Source of the DNA: Thermoplasmata archaeon
GTDB lineage: Archaea; Thermoplasmatota; Thermoplasmata; Thermoplasmatales; Thermoplasmataceae
DNA length: 12,385 nt
Assembly (NCBI GenBank): GCA_021833045.1
Contig: JAKBGP010000041.1
Span: 1 to 12,385, forward strand
Direction of reading: 5' to 3'
Position numbers and translations under genes: made by a program
Notes under the pieces: generated by a model
What the model was told of the DNA's origin: nothing
Databases searched by the model: none
Seen by the model: the letters and a program-made list of their open reading frames with translations, nothing else
Part shown: positions 9,445 through 12,385 of the stretch, in pieces
Position numbering within the stretch: the first letter of the stretch is position 1
Layout: each line of letters opens with the position of its first letter

Positions 9445-9586
9445 ATCTTACGACACGGAATTAACCCTTAAGGGAATTTAATTCTTTTGCAGTTATGGTT
9501 AATTTTTCTGATTACCCAAGAATAGACTGGTTTCCAAATGGCATTAATTTAAGTAAGGATTTTCAACCTCTGTAATACCTCTCTCA
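9445..9586. other. Intergenic region between the HEPN gene and AbrB-like pseudogene
   Basis: This holds the promoter and palindrome of the HEPN gene. On the plus strand there is also a 26-codon ORF (ATG 9495, stop 9573-9575) reading MVNFSDYPRIDWFPNGINLS and six more residues. It ends 11 bp before the pseudogene start. It could be a tiny gene or a relic, but has no ribosome site or well-placed TATA box, so I do not call it as a CDS. Nothing else is recognised. Confidence 0.5.
9465..9483 (-). promoter_or_regulatory. Promoter of the HEPN-hsd block with palindromic operator candidate
   Basis: On the minus strand an AATTAAAT TATA-like element (9476-9483), preceded by a purine-rich stretch resembling a BRE, sits about 35 bp before the ATG at 9444. 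Directly downstream lies the perfect 10-bp palindrome CCCTTAAGGG (9465-9474), between the TATA box and the expected start point. This is where archaeal repressors commonly bind. The palindrome is seen directly; its role as operator is inferred. Confidence 0.45.
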
Positions 9587-9772
9587 ATGTCAGACAAATT
9601 AATTGTGGTAACTATGACATCAAACATGGGTCTTCGTTGAGAATGACCCTACCAAAAGAGATAGCTGAGAAGCTATATGTAACGGGATCAGAACATATAG
9701 GGTTTTTATGAGATAGTTGAAAATTATTGGTGGGAGATTGAATACATAATAGATTATTTCAAAATTGTATAG
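9587..9772 (+). pseudogene. AbrB-like regulator pseudogene with two frameshifts
   Basis: This is a decayed paralogue of the intact AbrB-like gene at 11206-11349. The reading starts MSDKLIVVTMTSNMG, then loses one base within 9632-9639, which brings in a TGA at 9638-9640. In the shifted frame it continues LRMTLPKEIAEKLYVTGSEH and IGF. A second change, one extra T in the T5 run at 9703-9707, restores the original frame: YEIVENYWWEIEYIIDYFKIV and TAG at 9770-9772. With both repaired, 32 of the first 42 residues match the intact copy by hand alignment. The C-termini differ after the shared GFYE, so the ancestor had a longer tail than the intact copy has now. Two indels of opposite sign argue for real decay rather than one sequencing error. 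The DNA-binding strand-loop region (KGSSLRITLPKEI type) is what identifies the family. Confidence 0.75.
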
Positions 9773-9842
9773 AAACAGTTTGTTTACCCCATAAATCATA
9801 AGTGAAGTAAAGGGTTAATAAGAGGAACAGAATTATTTAAGA

Positions 9843-10034
9843 GTGACTAGTCAAGGTGCAGGGATCGGGATCGGAGTATTCGCAATTGTTATCTTAGTAC
9901 TTTTGTACTTGGCTATTGTTGGGCATATTGTGTTATCCTTTCAACTCTATTTTGGCTTCTGGGATAGGGTGGCATTTTTCTTTGCTGCAATATTATTAGT
10001 CCTTTTGCTATACTTTGGAAGCAGTCATATGTAG
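9843..10034 (+). CDS. Small two-helix membrane protein, 63 aa (hypothetical)
   Basis: This GTG-initiated ORF would encode a very hydrophobic peptide. A short polar start with Gly repeats (GAGIGIG) is followed by one membrane helix at about residues 11-33 (FAIVILVLLYLAIVGHIVLS) and another at about 44-60 (VAFFFAAILLVLLLYFG), joined by an aromatic loop with a single Asp-Arg pair. No family is recognised. No ATG exists in frame; an in-frame TAA lies at 9819-9821. The AGAGGA at 9821-9826 is too far upstream for a normal ribosome site, so GTG is only the best available choice. The long hydrophobic run with regular helix spacing is less likely by chance than its length alone suggests. It stands alone between two degraded stretches and could itself be a remnant. 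Confidence 0.4.
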   Translation: MTSQGAGIGIGVFAIVILVLLYLAIVGHIVLSFQLYFGFWDRVAFFFAAILLVLLLYFGSSHM

Positions 10035-10365
10035 GAATGACACTAATAGAGATTCAATTAGCGCTTCAAAAAGGTCACAGTTTTCATGTTTGATGACAAA
10101 AATTCTCTTGATGTATCTTTGCCCTCACTTTTCCAAGGTGTAACATCAAGCCCTTTAAAAATATAAATAAAATACATGGATATTTGTATGAACCAGGCGC
10201 TAAGAACGGTTCTGTCGCTAACTGAGTTACAATATTGTTCAACAAACCCAACACATCTCTAAGTTACGATACATTAAGGTGATCAGATAGCTTGGTTTGC
10301 ATTAAGAGGAATAAAATCACAAAATCTAACGGGAGAAATTCCATTTAGGCTTTGAAATTCTATTT

Positions 10366-10432
10366 AAATAAGCTTATTTGTGAGCGATTTTTCCCAAGTT
10401 TTTATGCTTAATCATAAAATTGACGTTGTCAA
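10366..10432. repeat. Cluster of three inverted repeats
   Basis: Three perfect inverted repeats lie within 67 bp of non-coding DNA. AAATAAGCTTATTT (10366-10379) is a 14-bp palindrome without a loop. TTTTATG and CATAAAA (10400-10406 and 10413-10419) form a 7-bp stem with a 6-nt loop. TTGAC and GTCAA (10420-10424 and 10428-10432) form a 5-bp stem with a 3-nt loop. The second and third are directly adjacent. AT-rich DNA favours such matches, so a function as protein-binding sites, terminator or structured RNA is only a possibility. Confidence 0.45.
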
Positions 10433-10594
10433 AAATTAGTTGCTTTTTGAAGTCCAGAAAACAAACCTTAATCAAATGAATCACCTGCAAATACTTTCAT
10501 TTTTTGTTTTAAGTGCTTATTTAGTTACCAGAGGTAGTTAACAACAACAACTTATCAACCGATAATTAACAATATCTCATTAAAAGTAAATTGA

Positions 10595-10600
10595 TTAAAT
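10595..10600 (+). promoter_or_regulatory. Candidate TATA box for the frameshifted gene
   Basis: TTAAAT lies about 23 bp before the ATG at 10620, in the position expected for a leaderless archaeal transcript. No Shine-Dalgarno is seen before that ATG, which fits. The surroundings are AT-rich, so the match is weak on its own. Confidence 0.3.
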
Positions 10601-10619
10601 TGACAAAAATATCTTGTTA

Positions 10620-11143
10620 ATGGCTAGAACGGAGATTTGGTCGGGTGCAATATTTCCAATGACTGCTAATCCAGAGAAGGAAAAATTTAAAAAAAACAGT
10701 AAGTCCTTAATTTCTTAAATAATAGCCGACAGGACCTAAAAGCTCATAGATTCTATTATGGAGTTCACTATGAAGCTAAAGATTGGGATCGAGTAGAAAA
10801 AGCTTGGAGAGGAGAAATTATGCTTTTTCCGTTTCCAAGTAACAAACTGGAAAGGGGTTCCACAGTTTTTTTTAAGTGGAAAGATGATTTATATGCTTAT
10901 GGAACAGTCGAAAGAGTCATCTCCAATAACAGGAATGATTTGGGGTTTCCTTTGGACGGTACATGGGACAACCAAGTATACCCTTATATCGTAAAATTCT
11001 TGGATGGTTCAATACATGTACGAGTGCAGGAAATACCAAGCCAACTGTGGTGTAGAACTGTAAACAGAGTTAAACCTCCTATGCGGGATGCATATCTCAA
11101 ACTATCTGCAACTCAGATTGAATCATTACTAAAATTATTCTGA
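10620..11143 (+). pseudogene. Frameshifted gene of about 174 codons, unknown family
   Basis: An ATG at 10620 opens MARTEIWSGAIFPMTANPEK and 12 further residues, stopping at TAA 10716-10718. The frame that holds the rest of the gene is open from 10703 and reads LNFLNNSRQDLKAHRFYYGV, HYEAKDWDRVEKAWRGEI and then 107 residues from M 10820 to the stop at 11141-11143. One missing base within 10703-10715 explains the break; repairing it gives about 174 residues. The C-terminal half (RGSTVFFKWKDDLYAYGTVE and YPYIVKFLDGSIHVRV) has the beta-rich look of PUA/EVE-like domains, but I cannot name a family. GGAGAGGAG (10806-10814) lies 5 nt before ATG 10820, so the 107-residue part might still be made on its own. 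A sequencing error is the main alternative to true loss. Confidence 0.65.
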
Positions 11144-11175
11144 AGATTTACTAAAAAATAAGTTATTCCAAAAAA

Positions 11176-11187
11176 ATTTAACTTATA
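11176..11187 (+). promoter_or_regulatory. Candidate TATA box for the AbrB-like gene
   Basis: AATTTAACTTAT is centred about 25 bp before the ATG at 11206, preceded by an A-rich run. With no Shine-Dalgarno before that ATG, this fits a leaderless transcript. The function is inferred from position. Confidence 0.45.
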
Positions 11188-11205
11188 CCACTTACTACCC
11201 TTTTA

Positions 11206-11349
11206 ATGCCAGACAAACTTATAGCGGTAACAAGAACCTCATCCAAAGGTTCGTCATTAAGAATAACCCTAAAAAAAGAAATAGCAGAGAAGTTGAATGT
11301 GTCAGAATCAGAACATATTGGATTCTATGAAGTTATGGGGAAATTGTAG
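11206..11349 (+). CDS. AbrB/SpoVT-like DNA-binding protein, 47 aa
   Basis: The 47-residue product opens MPDKLIAVTRTSSKGSSLRI and continues TLKKEIAEKLNVSESEHIGF and YEVMGKL. The pattern (basic strand, Lys-Gly loop, S/L-R-I-T-L, then (P/K)KEIAEKL helix and a short strand) is that of the swapped-hairpin SpoVT-AbrB fold, used by dimeric transcription regulators and by many antitoxins. The usual Pro before KEI is Lys here, while the decayed paralogue at 9587-9772 has Pro. The protein ends right after the final strand and is a little short for the family. The pseudogene's restored tail is longer, so this copy may have lost its C-terminus to an early TAG. No toxin gene partners it on the same strand. 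It converges on the 157-residue gene, with 64 bp between the stops. A role in regulating nearby promoters is plausible but unproven. Confidence 0.75.
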   Translation: MPDKLIAVTRTSSKGSSLRITLKKEIAEKLNVSESEHIGFYEVMGKL

Positions 11350-11413
11350 TTAGGAAGATCGAGTGAAATTTGGAATGTTAAAAGATACACAATCAACCTT
11401 TAAAAGAACAAAA

Positions 11414-11887
11414 TCACTGTTTTGCCGTCATAGATAAAAGGCGAACATAATCATCCGGTTCCAGGCGGATAACCCTTTGTCTTTCTGGCATGAAATTAGA
11501 AAGTTTCGTTTCCATTTGACTGTACGAGACATATTTTGAATAAAGTCTGAAGTCTGTGAAGTGATAGCAACATTTCCATTCATCACCTGCCATGCGTTTG
11601 CAATCAGAGTAATCCTCTTCGATCCCGTTGTAAAGAAGCACTGCATCCCCTATTGCATACCATACGTCATTGTCCTTAAATGCGAATATCATAATATCAC
11701 CAGTTTGCAGATCCGTAACGGTTCCCTTTCTTCTCCAGTGCCTATCCCAGCTAGAATTGGATAGCATGGTTTTGCTAAGATCTTCTACAAACTGTGTGAT
11801 ACCTAAATCTCCGACATATTTTGGGACATGCCGTGCAATGACTATTTTCGGAATTTCTATCATGCTAGGAAAGGTTATCAGGAGCAT
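11414..11887 (-). CDS. Hypothetical protein, 157 aa
   Basis: I do not recognise the family. The frame is open over 157 codons and the product has balanced globular composition: MIEIPKIVIARHVPKYVGDL at residues 9-28, then LQTGDIMIFAFKDNDVWYAI (about 60-79), a Cys/His-containing part WKCCYHF (104-110), and a final RVIRLEPDDYVRLL (138-151). The GD-hydrophobic strand arrangement and the closing (I/L)xL-x-P-xx-(Y/I)xxLL motif resemble the layout of the frameshifted gene at 10620-11143, which suggests a shared PUA-like fold. That is a guess from pattern. ATG 11885-11887 is chosen because GGTGG lies 10 nt upstream; ATG 11861-11863 (residue 9) is an alternative. The same frame stays open upstream to a TAA at 11933-11935 without a start codon, and its translation looks protein-like, so the 5' end may be truncated. 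Confidence 0.65.
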   Translation of the reverse strand: MLLITFPSMIEIPKIVIARHVPKYVGDLGITQFVEDLSKTMLSNSSWDRHWRRKGTVTDLQTGDIMIFAFKDNDVWYAIGDAVLLYNGIEEDYSDCKRMAGDEWKCCYHFTDFRLYSKYVSYSQMETKLSNFMPERQRVIRLEPDDYVRLLSMTAKQ

Positions 11888-12222
11888 ATAATAGTTTCCA
11901 CCTTGTATAGGTATTATTTGGAAACCAGAAGGTTATCTTGGCTCCTCTTTCTGAGGTGGTAATAAACCAAATTAGGCTGATGGGATTACCATAAGATAAA
12001 ATCATGCAATGAAGAGTTGATGGATCAACTACTATCCATAAAAAATACAAATCAACAACCAAAGTTTGCATAGTAATCAGAGAGGGGATCATCGAACGCA
12101 TGGATCATATTTATTTGTATTCAATTATTAATATATATACCAAAAATGTGATCAGGAGTATATATAGAAAGTCGAAAATCCTTAAGATACATGTACGGAT
12201 TATTTGATTGTAGAGATAGTAT
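11888..12222. other. AT-rich intergenic stretch between the 157-aa gene and the tRNA
   Basis: No confident gene is present. A minus-strand ORF of 78 codons (12101 down to 11865) overlaps the start of the 157-residue gene by 23 bp. It contains ISLIWFITTSERGAKITFWF, and TATA-like runs lie before it at about 12125-12140. It could be a small gene or a displaced N-terminal part of the downstream gene, but its composition is not convincing enough to call. The region 12110-12175 is very AT-rich and includes several TATATA motifs. Confidence 0.4.
11894..11925. repeat. Inverted repeat upstream of the 157-aa gene
   Basis: GTTTCCA (11894-11900) and TGGAAAC (11919-11925) form perfect 7-bp arms around an 18-bp spacer, just upstream of the start codon at 11887. 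It overlaps the putative ribosome-binding area. It could be an operator or an RNA hairpin that affects translation; only the repeat itself is seen. Confidence 0.35.
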
Positions 12223-12255
12223 TATACGGTTTTTCTCAAATAACTAAACCGTATA
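12223..12255. repeat. Perfect 10-bp inverted repeat beside the tRNA 3' end
   Basis: TATACGGTTT (12223-12232) and AAACCGTATA (12246-12255) are exact reverse complements separated by 13 bp. The right arm ends 6 bp from the 3' end of the tRNA gene. As RNA on the minus strand it would form a stable hairpin just after the tRNA, so it might act in transcription termination or 3' processing. As DNA it could be a recombinase or regulator binding site next to a tRNA integration target. No integrase is in the window to favour that. Confidence 0.6.
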
Positions 12256-12261
12256 TAGAAT

Positions 12262-12334
12262 GGGCCCGACCGGATTTGAACCGGTGACCTCCGCCGTGTC
12301 AGGGCGACATCATAACCAACTAGACTACGAGCCC
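12262..12334 (-). tRNA. tRNA-Val (anticodon GAC)
   Basis: The minus strand folds into a full cloverleaf. The acceptor stem is GGGCTCG with CGGGCCC (one G-U pair). The D-arm loop includes AGTTGGTTA. The anticodon stem is TCGCC with GGCGG around the loop CTGACAC, giving anticodon GAC, which reads the Val codons GUC and GUU. The T stem is ACCGG with CCGGT around the loop TTCAAAT. The gene is 73 bp, has no intron, and does not encode CCA, so CCA must be added after transcription. It appears intact and functional. Confidence 0.95.
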
Positions 12335-12349
12335 TCTCAGGTGGATGCT

Positions 12350-12366
12350 TTATTATTTTATTATCC
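12350..12366 (-). promoter_or_regulatory. Candidate box A promoter of tRNA-Val
   Basis: The minus strand carries the AT-only run ATAATAAAATAATAAAG ending about 15 bp before the mature tRNA start, with GGATA upstream. With transcription starting a few bases before the tRNA, part of this run falls near the usual -26 position. The exact box cannot be fixed because the run is repetitive. Confidence 0.4.
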
Positions 12367-12385
12367 TTTTCCTTCTGAGCACAAC

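Larger units (their letters stand above)
10035..10619. other. 585-bp AT-rich stretch without a confident gene
   Basis: I see no intact gene here. Several short open stretches have protein-like composition but no complete start-to-stop structure. On the minus strand, 10058-10258 is open for 66 codons with no usable start before codon 28, and in-frame stops lie just upstream. Also on the minus strand, 10374-10496 is open for 40 codons. On the plus strand, 10188-10355 starts with ATG behind a good TATA-like AAATATAAATA (10159-10169) but has TAA at 10260-10262 and 10275-10277. These may be relics of one or more decayed genes, or chance. A cluster of inverted repeats lies at 10366-10432. Confidence 0.5.

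Noticed and set aside
10208..10230. GGTTCTGTCGCTAAC resembles the end of an IS6-type insertion sequence
   Set aside because: No matching inverted end, transposase or target duplication is found in the window; a short match alone is not enough.
10689..10702. Slippery-looking A AAA AAC in the zero frame before the frame change, suggesting programmed -1 frameshifting
   Set aside because: A -1 slip there reads CAG and then TAA at 10700-10702, so it terminates at once and cannot join the two halves. The lesion must lie at 10703-10715.
11865..12101. Minus-strand ORF of 78 codons as a gene
   Set aside because: It overlaps the 157-residue gene by 23 bp in another frame and has no recognisable family; kept only as a remark on the intergenic stretch.
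1..12385. CRISPR array
   Set aside because: No regularly spaced repeats of 24-40 bp are visible on either strand.

Overview
The window looks archaeal, and most probably from the Thermoplasmatales or a near relative. Lys/Arg codons are dominated by AGA/AGG and Ile by ATA. Candidate TATA boxes sit about 26 bp before several start codons that lack a Shine-Dalgarno sequence, suggesting leaderless transcripts. The tRNA gene does not encode its CCA tail, and small AbrB-type regulators are present. The lineage call is an inference; no ribosomal marker is in view.

Left part (1-9444): a lone plus-strand gene for a coiled-coil protein (140-1255) converges on a minus-strand block that reads, in transcription order, HEPN-domain protein (9444-7981), hsdM (7943-6414), hsdS (6430-5219), hsdR (5218-2123) and TIR-domain protein (2078-1269). 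hsdMSR is a complete, apparently intact type I restriction-modification system with EcoR124I-like subunit sizes. M and S overlap by 17 bp, S and R abut with no gap, and R and TIR are 44 bp apart. The upstream gene carries a HEPN RNase motif (RNGLYH) and the downstream gene a TIR domain with a WxxxE glutamate typical of NAD+-cleaving TIRs. I infer a layered defence unit: DNA cleavage by the RM complex, flanked by an RNA-targeting and an NAD+-targeting candidate suicide effector.

Middle part (9445-11400): an AT-rich, gene-poor region with signs of decay. It holds a twice-frameshifted AbrB-like pseudogene (9587-9772), a small two-helix membrane ORF (9843-10034), about 585 bp with no confident gene but three clustered inverted repeats, a frameshifted 174-codon gene (10620-11143), and an intact 47-residue AbrB-like gene (11206-11349) that is a clear paralogue of the pseudogene.

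Right part (11414-12385): an unrecognised 157-residue minus-strand protein, an AT-rich gap, a perfect 10-bp inverted repeat, and an intact minus-strand tRNA-Val(GAC). Decayed genes and a defence block beside a tRNA suggest an accessory island, but no integrase or second attachment site is visible here.
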